From the NCBI GenBank assembly GCA_020226215.1, contig CM035229.1, positions 85,205,343 to 85,269,342 of the forward strand: a stretch of DNA of 64,000 nt, read 5' to 3'. Shown here piece by piece: positions 26,093 through 39,027 of the stretch (position 1 is its first letter; each line of letters starts with the position of its first letter). Both the position numbers and the translations under genes were made by a program. The notes below the pieces were generated by a model. That model was not told the DNA's origin and did not search any database. It saw only the letters and a list, made by a program, of their open reading frames with translations. The stretch is from Sindora glabra. Its lineage: Eukaryota > Streptophyta > Magnoliopsida > Fabales > Fabaceae.

Positions 26093-28361
26093 TTTTCTTT
26101 TAATAATTGCTAAGTATAATGGTATTATAACTTTGTGTGTTAATTAGGATATAATAGAATATTATTTCTAAAAGGGATCGAATACAATCACTTTGCTTAT
26201 TAAAAGGATGAAAGTATAATTAAAAATGGGTAAATTACACTTTATTCATATATAATTTCACTTTTTTTTTTACTTAATACACTTGTGATTTTAAGTGTGA
26301 AATTCACCTAATCGTATTTTTCAAGGTTGACATTTTATATACCTAAAACTTTTTTGCCTAAAATTTAATAGTAATTGCATGTGCAAATCATATGTCTCTT
26401 TTATTCCCAATTCCTAAGAAAATTAAACCTAATTTGAAATTCAACTTCAAAAACAATTTATTAAAAAAAATCTAACCTTTTTGCAATTTGATTTTGAGAT
26501 AGTTATTTCTAATTTGAACCTTAATTTCAAAGGAAATATCCTAATTTCTCATTTATTGAAGTAATTTTGCATTCTTATACTTGAGTCGCTCTAATGTGAA
26601 ATATAACATATGCTTGAATTCATTTCAATTGGGATAAAAGAGTTAAAAAAATAAAAAATAAGAAAGTTAATCAAATAATAGAGCAACAATAAAGCCAACC
26701 AAGCAATAAAGCACAATAAATGAAAGCCTCTAGCACCACCACTTTCCAACAATCCTAAAGCAAATTTTTTCAATAAATCTCTAATAAAGTTTGCCTTTTA
26801 AGGTAAATTAGTTTTGAGTGTTAAATTAGATCACTTTTAGAGAAATAGAGAACATGTATGTTTCATATGCCTCTTTTATTAAATTTTGAATAAAAAATAA
26901 TTTAAGTAGAAAAAATGTTAAGAGTTAAAAAGTATAAATTAGTGATTTTTAACATCTGAATGAAATGAAAAAAAAGGTCAAATTATACATGAAATTTACT
27001 CTCAAAAAATACGATTAAGCCTTTTTTTTGGGGGGGAGGGGGGGTCTCCGCAAAGACTTCCGGTGGGATCCGAAAAGGATGATACAATGTATTCCATTTG
27101 ATAATGGACCATTTGAAGGATTTTTGTGGGCTTACATGTTATGTAGACCAGCTCCATTTGCCATGTTTAGACTACCATATCAGCCCTTGCGCAACGGAGG
27201 ATTATTTTTCATTTTTCCTAAACATGAACGCCTGAACTTCTTGTAGTTGGAGTTAGGTATGGATTATCATTAAATCCTAAACCCCGCTTACTTTGGGAGT
27301 GTTGACGTATGGAAAAAGAGATTAGAAATTTGATATCCACAAATGAAATTAAAATATCTTAGAAAGCTCCAAAACTTTTCTTGATTTGGTTTGTCTTCCT
27401 ATAAACTTGATAATTCTGCAATTGCGAGTTGTTTTGGTCTTTCCTGCTTTTCTCGGGTGGTGCTGACTAAGCTATACTTGATTTTGGTTTACGGCTCTAA
27501 ATCAGATTCTTATATGTCATAGAGAAATCATCCTTTCTTTAGCTGGGAAATTAGAGAATTTTTTGCACTAAAAATGAAATCTAATATTGTTCATCTCTCT
27601 CACCTATATTAGTCTCTTGAGAACAGGGGAAGATACTTTTAAAATAGGAAAAATTTATAATGTTATGTTAGTATTGAAAACTCAGTCACTTCAATTTTTT
27701 TTTTATCAGTGTATTAATTTTTGAATTTCAGCATCATCTTTAATTTATATTTTCTAAAATATATTCAAGTGTATTATGTAACTGATTTTTATACGAAAAC
27801 TAATACGCTTATCAAAATATCCATAAAAAGAATACTAATTTTTTAATACTAATATAATATTAGAAATTTTTTCTTTAAAATAGTTAGTAGCCAGGGCTGT
27901 ACTTTAACTCAAAATTGCCAGCATCTTGGGAGCGGGTTCGGGTGCTTAAGTAATTAGCGGGTATATGTGTGATATGATTCTATCAATTAATTGAATAAAA
28001 TTCATTATTTTTATAATAAAAATATTATTATCATTGACTAATCTTTCACATTCTGTTTCTATAATATTTTTATATAACAGACATTAAGAAAAAAAAAGGA
28101 GAAATCAAATGTCCACTTTATTTTAATTGTACTAAATATAATTCTAAAATGAACATTCTATTCCACCCTACCCTATTCCTATTTACTTTTTCATTTTATA
28201 CCCTTCTAACCATTTAAACCTAACGCAGAGTTATCTGCATGGTATTATGTCTTAAAAATACGAGATAGGATAATTAAAGCTAGCCTTTTTGGTAATAGGG
28301 TTTATTTCTAAAGTCTAAATACATTTTTCTTTTTGGATGGGGTAAGGACGAACGCGCATAC
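26093..28361. other. AT-rich intergenic DNA with one unassigned frame
   Basis: No gene recognised apart from the frame described at 27028-27246. Around 27890-27970 a short patch of higher GC is flanked by AT-rich DNA without identifiable features. Confidence 0.45.
27028..27246 (+). other. 72-codon open frame, possible relic
   Basis: The frame begins at a G-rich tract (27028-27045) and is clearly less AT-rich than its surroundings. The peptide includes PFDNGPFEGFLWAYMLCRP and ends after FPKHERLNFL. I do not recognise it. A transferred organellar fragment or a retroelement fragment are both possible, and nothing supports expression. Confidence 0.25.
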
Positions 28362-28364
28362 TAA

Positions 28365-28620
28365 GAGGTCATTTGATTCATGTAGGAAATAACTTCCTAT
28401 GGGAAGTTGAATTTACTAGGAAGTTACTTACTGTGTGCACTTCCTAGGAAATCCTCAAATGTTGTTTAGTTGACATAAAGGAAGTTACATATCCCACGAA
28501 ATAAATTCTTATGTTTTGTTTGGTTCAACTTTGAATTTCCTAGGAAATAATAATGAAATGACTATAATATCCTTAATAATAATGTAATATATATTCATAG
28601 ATATTAATTGATTTTAAAGA
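28365..28620. repeat. Element A left terminal region
   Basis: This is the terminal ~250 bp. It is homologous to the reverse complement of the right end of element B (about 56400-56654). Shared stretches include TATGTTTTGTTTGGTT, AATAATGAAATGAC and ATATTAATTGATTTTA, allowing for substitutions. Confidence 0.85.
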
Positions 28621-29189
28621 GGTGATAGTGCCAGATTTTTTTTAAATAGGTTCCAATTTTATGATTTATAAATGTTATATACTGAAATTATTCTTTTTTT
28701 AACTGTGTGAATGCAGTAGTAAATTAAAATTTTTAAAAAGTCATAAATTCTTTATTAGTTAACCAATGTTTGCATGACCACTCATTTTTAATCTTTTTCA
28801 TTTGCTCTTTCAACAGAAAATAAGAAAATATGGGTTTGACGAAGTCTACTTGTTTAAAAACGTATAAATCGAGCTCAAAACTTTGAATAATTATAACTTT
28901 GAGCTTGATTGTCCGTTTTAAGTGAATTTTTTTTTATTTCATGTAACTTTTCGAGATCTACGTGCTTACAAAATATCTTTGGTATTTTACCACTCTGATT
29001 TGGCAAAAAAGGCCTTTTTCAATAATTTTTTAAATTTTTCTTTAATTTCTTGTTATTTTTTTAACTTCAATCTTATTTTTATTAATTTAAATTCATTTGA
29101 ATCCCACATTAAAATTTTTTTCAAACTCTTTTGCTATCTAGTAGTGTTATAATAATTTTTTTAACAAATAAAATTACTAAAAAATAATT

Positions 29190-32100
29190 TATTATTATTT
29201 ATAAACTAAATAGTAACATGTTACTGTTTCGTTCCAAGACAGTAACACCAACTAAAAACCTCAAATAAATGAATAAATCATGTCTAATTAATAACTAAAT
29301 TGCTAAATAAAAGCATGTTACTGTTTCGTTCCAAAACATTAACATCAACTAAAAACCTCAAATAAATGAATAAATCATGTCTAATTAACAACCAAACTGC
29401 CAAATAATAGTATGTTACTGTTTCGTTCCAAAACAGTAACACCAACTAAAAATCTCAAATAAATGAATAAATCATGTCTAATTAACAACCAAACTGCCAA
29501 ATAATAACATGTTACTGTTTTATTCCAAGACAGTAACACTAACTAAAAACCTCTAATAAATGAATAAATCATGTCTAATTAACAACCAAACTGCCAAATA
29601 ATAGCATGTTACTGTTTCGTTCCAAGATAGTAACACCAACTAAAAACCTCTAATAAATGAATAAATCATGTCTAATTAACAACCAAACTGCCAAATAATA
29701 GCATGTTACTGTTTCGTTCCAAGACAGTAACATGTTACTATTTCGTTCCAAGACAGTAACATGTTACTATTTCATTCCAAGACAGTAACACTAACTAAAA
29801 ATCTCAAATAAATAAATAAATCATGTCTAATTAATAACCAAACTGCCAAATAATAGCATGTTACTGTTTCGTTCCAAAACAGTAACACCAATTAAAAACC
29901 TCAAATAAATGAATAAATCATGTCTAATTAATAACTAAACTGCTAAATAATAGCATGTTACTGTTTCATTCCAAGACAGTAACATGTTACTGTTTTGTTC
30001 CAAAACAGCAACATCAACTAAAAACCTCAAATAAATGAATAAATCATGTCTAATTAACAACAAAATTGTCAAATAATAGCATGTTACTGTTTCGTTCCAA
30101 GACAGTAACATGTTACTGTTTCGTTCTAAAACAGTAACAATAACTAAAAACCTCAAAAAAATGAATAAATCATGTCTAATTAACAACCAAACTGCCAAAT
30201 AATAGCATGTTACTGTTTCGTTCCCAGTCTGTAACATGTTACTGTTTCGTTCCAAAACAAAAACACCAACTAAAAATCTCAAATAAATGAATAAATCATG
30301 TCTAATTAACAACCAAACTGCCAAATAATAGCATGTTACTATTTTATTCAAAGACAGTAACACTAACTAAAAACCTCAAATAAATGAATAAATCATGTCT
30401 AATTAATAACCAAACTGCCAAATAATAGCATGTTACTGTTTCATTCCAAGACAGTAACATGTTACTGTTTCGTTCCAAGACAGTAACACTAACTAAAAAC
30501 CTCAAATAAATGAATAAATCATGTCTAATTAACAACCAAACTTCTAAATAATAGGATGTTATTGTTTCGTTCCAAGACAGTAACATCAACTAAAAATATC
30601 AAATACATGAATAAATCATGTCTAATTAATAACCAAACTGCCAAATAATAGGATGTTACTCTTTCGTTCCAAGACAGTAACATGTTACTGTTTCGTTCCA
30701 AGACAGTAACACCAACTAAAAACCTCAAATAAATGAATAAATCATGTCCAATTAAAAACCAAACTGCCAAATAATAGCATGTTACTGTTTCGTTCCAAGA
30801 CAGTAATATGTTACTGTTTCGTTCCAAAACAGTAACACCAACTAAAAATCTCAAATAAATGAATAAGTCATGTTTAATTAACAACCAAACTGCCAAATAA
30901 TAGCAAGTTACTGTTTCGTTCCAAAACAGTAACACCAACTAAATGCCTCAAATAAATGAATAAATCATGTCTAATTAATAACTAAACTGCCAAATAATAA
31001 CATGTTACTGTTTCGTTCCAAGACAGTAACATGTTACTGTTTCGTTCCAAAACAATAACATCAACTAAAAACTTCAAATAAATGAATAAATCATGTCTAA
31101 TTAACAATCAAACTACCAAATAATAGCATGTTACTGTTTCGTTCCAAGACAGTAACATATTACTGTTTCGTTCTAAGACAGTAACACTAATTAAAAATAT
31201 CAAAATAATTGAATAAGTCATGTCTACTTAATAACCAAAATGCCAAATAATAGCATGTTACTGTTTCGTTCCAAAACAGTAACACTAACTAAAAACCTAA
31301 AATAAATGAATAAATCATGTCTAATTAACAACCAAACTGCCAGATAATAGCATGTTACTGTATCGTTCCCAGACAGTAACATGTTACTGTTTCGTTCCAA
31401 CATAGTAATACTAACTAAAAATCTCAAATAAATGAATAAATCATGTCTAATTAACAACCAAACTGCCAAATAATAGCATGTTATTGTTTTATTCCAAGAC
31501 AGTAACACTAACTAAAAATCTCTAATAAATGAGTAAATCATGTCTAACTAACAACCAAAGTGCCAAATAATAGCATGTTACTGTTACGTTCCCTAACAGT
31601 AACATGTTACTGTTTCATTTCAGAACAGTAACACCAACTAAAAACCTCAAATAAATGAATAAATCATGTCTAATTAATAATCAAACTGCTAAATAATAAC
31701 ATGTTACTGTTTCGTTCCAAGACAGTAACATATTACTGTTTCGTTCCAAAACAGTAACAACAACTAAAAACCTCAAATAAATGAATAAATCATGTCTAAT
31801 TAACAACCAAACTGCCAAAAAATAGCATGTTACTGTTTTGTTCCAAAACAGTAACATCAACAAAAAATCCTCAAATAAATGAATAAATCATGTCTAATTA
31901 ACAACCAAACTGCCAAATAATAGCATGTTACAGTTTCGTTCCAAGACAGTAACACCAACTTAAAACCTCAAATAAATGAATAAATTATGTCTAATTAACA
32001 ACCAAACTGTCAAATAATAGGATGTTACTGTTTCGTTCCAAAACAGTAACATGTTACTGTTTCGTTCAAAAACAGTAACACCAACTAAAAATCTCAAATA

Positions 32101-35100
32101 AATGAATAAGTCATGTCTAATTAACAACCAAACTGCCAAATAATAGCATGTTACTGTTTCGTTCAAATAAATGAATAAATCATGTCTAATTAAAAATTAA
32201 ACTGCCAAATAATAGCATGTTACTGTTTCGTTCCAAAACAGTTGCACCAACTAAAAATCTCAAATAAATGAATAAATCATGTCTAATTAACAACCAAACT
32301 GCCAAATAATAGTATGTTACTGTTTCGTTCCAAAACCGTGACACTAACTAAAATCGTCAAATAAATGAATAAATCATTTCTAATTAATAACTAAACTGCT
32401 AAATAATAGCATGATACTGTTTCGTTCCAAGACAGTAACATGTTACTGTTTCATTCAAAGACAGTAACATCAACTAAAAACCTCAAATAAATGAATAAAT
32501 TATGTCAAATTAACAACCAAACTGCCAAATAATAGCATGTTACTGTTTCGTTACAAGACAGTAACATGTTACTATTTCGTTCCAAGACAGTAACACTAAC
32601 TAAAAATCACAAATAAATGCTTAAATCATGTCAAATCAATAATTAAACTGCTAAATAATAGCATGTTACTGTTTCGTTCCAAAACAATAACACCAACTGA
32701 AAACCTCAAATAAATGAATAAATCATGTCTAATTAACAACCAAACTGCCAAATAATAGCATGTTACAGTTTCGTTCCAAGACAGTAACACGACCTAAAAA
32801 CCTCAAATAAATGAATAAATCATGTCTAATTAACAACAAAAATGCCAAATAATAGCATGTTACTGTTTCGTTCCAAGACAGTAACACTAACTAAAAACCT
32901 TAAATAAATGGATAAATTATGTCTAATTAACAACCAAATTGCCAAATAATAGCATGTTACTGTTTCGTTCCAAGATAGTAACATGTTACTGTTTCTTTCC
33001 AAAACAGTAACACCAAATAAATATCTCAAATAAATAAATAAATCATGTCTAATTAACAATCAAACTGTCAAATAATAGCATTTTACTGTTTCTTTCCAAG
33101 ACAGTAACATGTTACTGTTTCGTTCCAAGACAGTAACACTAACTAAAAATCTCAAATAAATGAATAAATCATGTCTAATTAACAATCAAACTGCCAAATA
33201 ATGGCATGTCACTGTTTTATTCCAAGATAGTAGCACTAACTAAAAACCTCAAATAAATAAATAAATCATGTCTAATTAAAAACTAACCTGCCAAATAATA
33301 GCATGTTACTATTTCGTTCAAAGACAATAACATGTTACTGTTTCGTTCCAAGACAGTAACACCAACTAAAAACCTCAAATAAATGAATAAATCATGTCTA
33401 ATTAACAACCAAACTGTCAAATAATAGAATGTTACTGTCTCGTTCCAAGACAGTAACATGTTACTGTTTCGTTCCAAGACAGTAACATGTTACTGTTTCG
33501 TTCCAAGACAGTAACATGTTACTGTTTTGTTCTAAAACAGTAACACCAACTAAAAACCTCAAATAAATGAATAAATCATGTCTAATTAACAACTCAACTG
33601 CCAAATAATAGCATGTTACTGTTTCATTCAAAAACAGTAACACAAATTAAAAACCTAATATAAATGAATAAATCATGTCTAATTAACAACCAAACTGCCA
33701 AATAATAGCATGTTACTGTTTCGTTCCAAGACAGTAACATGTTACTGTATCGTTCCAAGACAGTAACACCAACTAAAAATCTCAAATAAATGAATAAATC
33801 ATGTCTAATTAATAACCAAACTGATAAATAATAGCATGTTACTGTTTCATTCCAAGACAGTAACATGTTACTGTTTCATTCCAAGATAGTATCATGTTAC
33901 TGTTTCGTTCCAAGACAGTAACACTAACTATAAATAGCAAATAAATGAATAAATCATATCTAATTAACATCCAAACTGCCAAATAATAGCATGTTACTGT
34001 TTCGTTCCAAGACAGTAACATGTTACTATTTCATTCCACATCAGTAACACCAACAAAAAATCTCAAATAAATGAATAAATCATGTCTAATTAACAACCAA
34101 ATTGCCAAATAATAGAATGTTACTGTTTTGTTCCAAGACAGTAACACTAACTAAAAACCTTAAATAAATGAATAAATCATGTCTAATTAACAACCAAACT
34201 GCCAAATAATAGCATGTTACTGTTTCGTTCCATGACAGTAACATCTTACTGTTTCGTTCCAAGACATTAACATCAACTAAAAATCTCAAATAAATGAATC
34301 AATCATGTCTAATTAACAACCAAACTGCCAAATAATAGCATGTTACTGTTTCGTTCCAAGACAGAAACATGTTACTGTTTCGTTCCAAAACAGTAACACT
34401 AACTAAAAACCTCAAATAAATGAATAAATCATGTCTAAGTAATAACCCAACTGCCAAATAATAGCATGTTACTGTTTCGTTTCAAAACAATAACACCAAC
34501 TAAAAACCTCAAATAAATGAATAAATCATGTCTAATTAATAACTAAAGTGCTAAATAATAGCATGTTACTGTTTTGTTCCAAGACAGTAACATGTTACTG
34601 TTTCGTTCAAAAACAGTAACATCAATTAAAAATCCTCAAATAAATGAATAAATCATGTCTAATAACAATCAAACTGCCAAATAATAGCATGTTACTGTAT
34701 CGTTCCAGGACAGTAACATGTTTCTGTTTCTTTCCAAAACAGTAACACCAACTAAAAACCTCAAATAAATGAATAAATCATGTCTAATTAACAACCAAAC
34801 TGTCGAATAATAGCATGTTACTGTTTTATTCCAAGACAGTAACATGTTACTGATTCGTTCTAAAATTGTGACACAAACTAAAAATCTCAAATAAATGAAT
34901 AAATCATGTCTAATTAATAACCAAACTGCAAAATAATAGGATGTTACTGTTTCATTCCGAGAGAGTAACATGTTACTGTTTCGTTCCGAGATAGTAACTC
35001 CAACTAAAAACCTCAAATAAATGAATAAATCATGTCTAATTAACAACCAAACTGCCAAATAATAGGATGTTACTGTTTCATTCCAAGACAGTAATACCAA

Positions 35101-37262
35101 CTAAAAATCTCAAATAAATGAATAAATCATGTCTAATTAACAACCAAACTGTCAAATAATAGCATGTTACTGTTTTATTCCAAAACAGTAACACTAAATA
35201 AAAACCTCAAATAAATGAATAAATCATGTCTAATTAATAACTAAACTGCTTAATAATAGCATTTTACTGTTTCGTTCCAAGACAGTAACATCAACTAAAA
35301 ACCTCAAATAAATGAATAAATCATGTCTAATTAATAACCAAACTGCCAAATAATAGCATATTACTGTTTCGTTCCAAAATCGTAACACTAACTAAAAACT
35401 TCAAATAAATGAATAAATCATATATCTAATTAACAACCAAACTGCCAAATAATAGCATGTTACTGTTTCGTTCCAAGACAGTAACATGTTATTGTTTCGT
35501 TCCAAAACAGTAACACCAACTAAAAATCTCAAATAAATGAAAAAATCATGTCCAATTAATAACTAAACTGCCAAATAAAAGCATGTTACTATTTCGTTTG
35601 AAGACAGTAACACTAACTAAAAACCTCTAATAAATGAATAAATCATGTCTAATTAACAACCAAACTGCCAAATAATAGCATGTTACTGTTTCATTCCAAG
35701 ACAGTAACATGTTACTGTTTCGTTCCAAGACAGTAACACTAACTAAAAACTTTAAATAAATAAATAAATCATGTCTAATTAACAACCAAACTGCTAAATA
35801 ATAGGATGTTACTATTTTGTTCCAAGACAGTAAATGTTACTATTTCGTTCCAAAACAGTAACAACAACTAAAAACCTCAAATAAATGAATAAATCATGTC
35901 TAATTAACAACCAAACTGCCAAATAATAGCATGTTACTGTTTCATTCCAAAATAGTAACACTAACTAAAAACCTCAAATAAATGAATAAATCATGTCTAA
36001 TTAATAACTAAACTGCTAAATAATAACATGTTACTGTTTCGTTCCAAGACAGTGACATGTTACTGTTTCGTTCCAAGACAGTGACATGTTACTGTTTCGT
36101 TCCAAGACAGTAACACCAACTAAAAATCTCAAATAAATGAATAAATCATGTTTAATTAACAACCAAACTGCCAAATAATAGCATGATACTATTTTATTCC
36201 AATACAGTAACACTAACTAAAAACGTCTAATAAATGAATAAATCATGTCTAATTAACAACCAAACTGCCAAATAATAGCATGTTACTGTTTCGTTCCAAG
36301 ACAGTAATATGTTACTGTTTCGTTCCAAGACAGTACCAACTAAAAACCTCAAATAAATGAATAAATCATGTCTAATTAACAACCAAATTGCCAAATAATA
36401 TGATGTTACTGTTTCGTTCCAAGACAGTAACATCAACTAAAAACTTCAAATAAATGAATAAATCATGTCTAATTAACAACTAAACTGTCAAATAATAGGA
36501 TGTTACTGTTTCGTTGCAAGACAGTAACATGTTACTGTTTCATTCCAAAACAGTAACACCAATTAAAAGCTTCAAATAAATGAATAAATCATGTCTAATT
36601 AACAACCAAACTGCCAAATAATAGTATGTTACTATTTTTTCTCTAGACAGTAACATGTTACTGTTTCGTTCTAAAATAGTAACATCAATTAAAAATCTCA
36701 AATAAATAGATAAATCAAGTCTAATTAACAACTAAATTGCTAAATAATAGCATGTTATCATTTTTTCTCTAAACAGTAACATGTTACTATTTATTTTCTA
36801 GATAGTAACATGTTACTGTTTCATTCCAAAACAGAAACATCAATTAAAATTTTCAAATAAATAGATAATAGCATGTTACTGTTTATTTTCTAGATAGTAA
36901 TATGTTACTGTTTCATTCCAAAACAGTAACACCAATTGAAAATCCTAAATAAATGGATAAATCAAGTTTAATTAACAACCAAATTGTTAAATAATAGTAT
37001 GTTACTATTTTTTCTCTACATAGTAACATGTTACTGTCTAGAGAAGAAACAGTAAAATGTTACTATTTTGTTCTAAAATAGTAATATCAATTAAAAATTT
37101 TAGATAAATAGATAATAGCATATTACTATTTTTTTTCTAGATAATAACATGATACTGTTACATTCCAAGACAGTAACATTAATTGAAAACTTTAAATAAA
37201 TAGATTAATTAAAAAATAAATTATCAAATAATAGCATATTATTATTTATTCTCTAGACAGTA
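29190..37262. repeat. ~8-kb tandem array of GTTACTGTTT palindromes with a conserved spacer
   Basis: The basic unit is 97 bp (palindrome starts at 29220, 29317, 29414, 29511, 29608, 29705). It consists of a 27-nt inverted repeat plus an AT-rich spacer containing AATAAATGAATAAATCATG and TCTAATTAACAACCAAACTG. The palindrome arms are GTTACTGTTT and AAACAGTAAC (often AGACAGTAAC) around CGTTCCA. In many units the palindrome is doubled, adding exactly 29 bp (97 becomes 126), and at about 33431-33545 four palindromes stand head to tail. I estimate roughly 70 spacer copies; this was not counted exactly. Divergence is low in the middle and rises towards the right end (36.6-37.26 kb), where loops change to TTTTCTCTA-like sequence. 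The many minus-strand frames are by-products of the repeat. Confidence 0.97.
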
Positions 37263-37306
37263 ACTAATTAAGAAAATTTTAATTCTAATTGATGTGTCTA
37301 TGTGTG

Positions 37307-37310
<4 letters not shown>

Positions 37311-37366
<56 letters not shown>

Positions 37367-37779
37367 ATTTGAGTTATAGTGCTTGAAGTTTGATATTAAA
37401 AAATATTTATAAAATTTAAAGAAAATTTAATTTTAATATTCAAATAATTTCAATCAACAAATAGAATATATAATTATATAATGCAATTAATATAATATAT
37501 ATTAAAATTTTAATTTATTTAAAATATTTATATATTCAAATTAAATATATCATATTATATTTATATTATTTAATAATTATAATCTAACTTTCAAACAATA
37601 ACAATAGATAAAATAAAAAAGAAGTAAAAGAAAATTATGCAATAAAATAAATAAAAAAATAAAATAATAAGTGGGTTATAAAATAACGTAGGAATTAAAT
37701 AAAAGTATGCTATTAATTAATTCATTTAAATTAAATATTTAAATTTTTCTATAAAATAATAATAATAAAATATGTCATG

Positions 37780-37833
<54 letters not shown>
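37311..37833. repeat. AT-rich insert bounded by two (TA)n tracts within the array edge
   Basis: (TA)n tracts at 37311-37363 and 37782-37833 bracket about 420 bp of AT-rich DNA unrelated to the array. A partial array unit resumes immediately after (about 37836-37878: AATAAGCAAACTGTAAAATA, then AACAGTAACACCAACTAAAA). The segment therefore looks like an insertion into, or replacement of, the last units. Confidence 0.7.
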
Positions 37834-37835
<2 letters not shown>

Positions 37836-37899
37836 TAATTAATAAGCAAACTGTAAAATAACAGTAACACCAACTAAAATGGACATTCACGAAGTAAAA

Positions 37900-38164
37900 T
37901 CTGATAATCAATAAAAGGGTAAAATTGATATTAATTAATTTTAGTAAGGATATTTTTGTCCATGAATTAGTTAAAAATGGAGGAAATAGAACTTACCTAG
38001 GGGGAGTGGGTAAGTGATTTCCCATGTTTTCTCGTGTTTTATGGGAAACACAAGTTCCTAGGAAGATTTATTTCCTCTCATTTTATGCAACCAAATAACT
38101 CTATGGTAGTTTATATCCTGGAAAATACAATTTTCTATATTTTTGCTGCAAACCAAACGACCCC
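37900..38164. repeat. Element A right terminal region
   Basis: The reverse complement matches the left end of element B (44082-44340). Shared stretches include GGGGGAGTGGGTAAGTGAT on the plus strand of A, GGATATAAACTACC in complement, and TTAATATCAATTTT in complement. It carries the TIR at 38145-38164. Confidence 0.88.
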
Positions 38165-38227
38165 TAAATTATGGGTGGCAATTGCACTGCAATTAATTTT
38201 TTTTTACTGTATATAATATATAATAAT

Positions 38228-38260
38228 ACTTATTACCCCCATAAATATATCTAAAATTGC
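38228..38260. repeat. 33-bp direct repeat, copy 1
   Basis: ACTTATTACCCCCATAAATA and the following bases to TTGC recur at 38995-39027 with one mismatch (C to T). The copies are 767 bp apart. Confidence 0.9.
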
Positions 38261-39027
38261 AGTATGTATCATCTTCAACCTTCAATCGGGTCGATCCAAC
38301 CCAAATTCGATCCGGTTTCAATCCAAAATAGAACCCAAATATTTTATGCAATTTTCAACATATTTTTTTCTACTTTTGAGCCTAAACTAATCATCATATC
38401 TTGGGCTATCAATTCCTAATCATAAAAATATTGAAAAACAACATATAAACAAAATTCAAATTCAAATATATCCTCTATTTTTCATGTAAACTATAGTAAG
38501 GCAGAGGCAATTTTTGCTTTGATACCAAATGTAAATTATATTTAGGATATTTAGATGCTTAAATATATTCTAGTTAAAGTATAAAATTAAATCAAAAGTG
38601 CAGAAGCCTACTTCCAGTCATTGCTTTGTTAAATTTCATAGTAGATTTGCTACAATTGCTCTGCCAAAATGCTCCAAAGAATTGCTCCAATTGCTTCAAG
38701 AAACCGCACCAAATAGTTACTGCAATCCTTGAATTCAGGTGCTTCTAGGTTCTGGTTAACGTACTTTGATGGTGTAATTTTGCTTTAGGAAAACAAATGA
38801 GATCATTTAACCGAACTTCAGGACCCAAATTTTATTTTTATACTTGCACGATCTCAACTCCTCCCATCAAGGAAGCTGGGATCTCGGTGGTTGTTGAAGC
38901 AGAAAATTACTTCTTGGTTTTACGGGCCACATTCAGCCAATTTGAACATTAATTTTGTTATCAACGAGAAAGCCAACGGGAAAAGAACTGTTACACTTAT
39001 TACCCCCATAAATATATTTAAAATTGC
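38261..39027. other. Segment between 33-bp direct repeats, possible Copia LTR relic
   Basis: The segment contains GCTTTGATACCAAATGTAAA at 38515-38534. Its complement resembles the TGGTATCAGAGC-type primer-binding site and LTR edge of plant Copia retrotransposons, with one change in the core (TGGTATCAAAGC). The following 400 bp (38535-38940) are of normal complexity, as expected for an LTR on the minus strand, but no gag-pol sequence or second LTR is visible. The final 33 bp (38995-39027) are the second copy of the direct repeat. Confidence 0.35.

Larger units (their letters stand above)
28365..38164 (-). mobile_element. Harbinger element A: 9.8-kb non-autonomous PIF/Harbinger element filled by a tandem array
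   Basis: The ends are an imperfect terminal inverted repeat: GAGGTCATTTGATTCATG on the left, and GGGGTCGTTTGGTTTGCAG as the complement of the right end. They are flanked by a 3-bp TAA duplication (28362-28364 and 38165-38167), the target site class of PIF/Harbinger transposons. The outer ~250 bp at each end match those of element B (44082-56654) in inverted orientation, so the strand is given relative to B. There is no transposase or Myb-like gene. Nearly all the interior is the palindrome array at 29190-37262. The left interior (28620-29190) is AT-rich with no recognisable gene. B or a relative would have supplied transposase in trans, which is inference. Confidence 0.9.

Noticed and set aside
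29935..36731. About 20 minus-strand frames of 60-143 codons that look like a gene family of membrane proteins
   Set aside because: They all repeat the same ~42-codon translation of the tandem array. They start and end wherever the 97- or 126-bp units change phase, and have no promoter or splice context.
29190..37262. CRISPR-like appearance (short palindromic repeats with spacers)
   Set aside because: The spacers are themselves conserved copies, the DNA is plant nuclear, and the array sits inside a Harbinger transposon.
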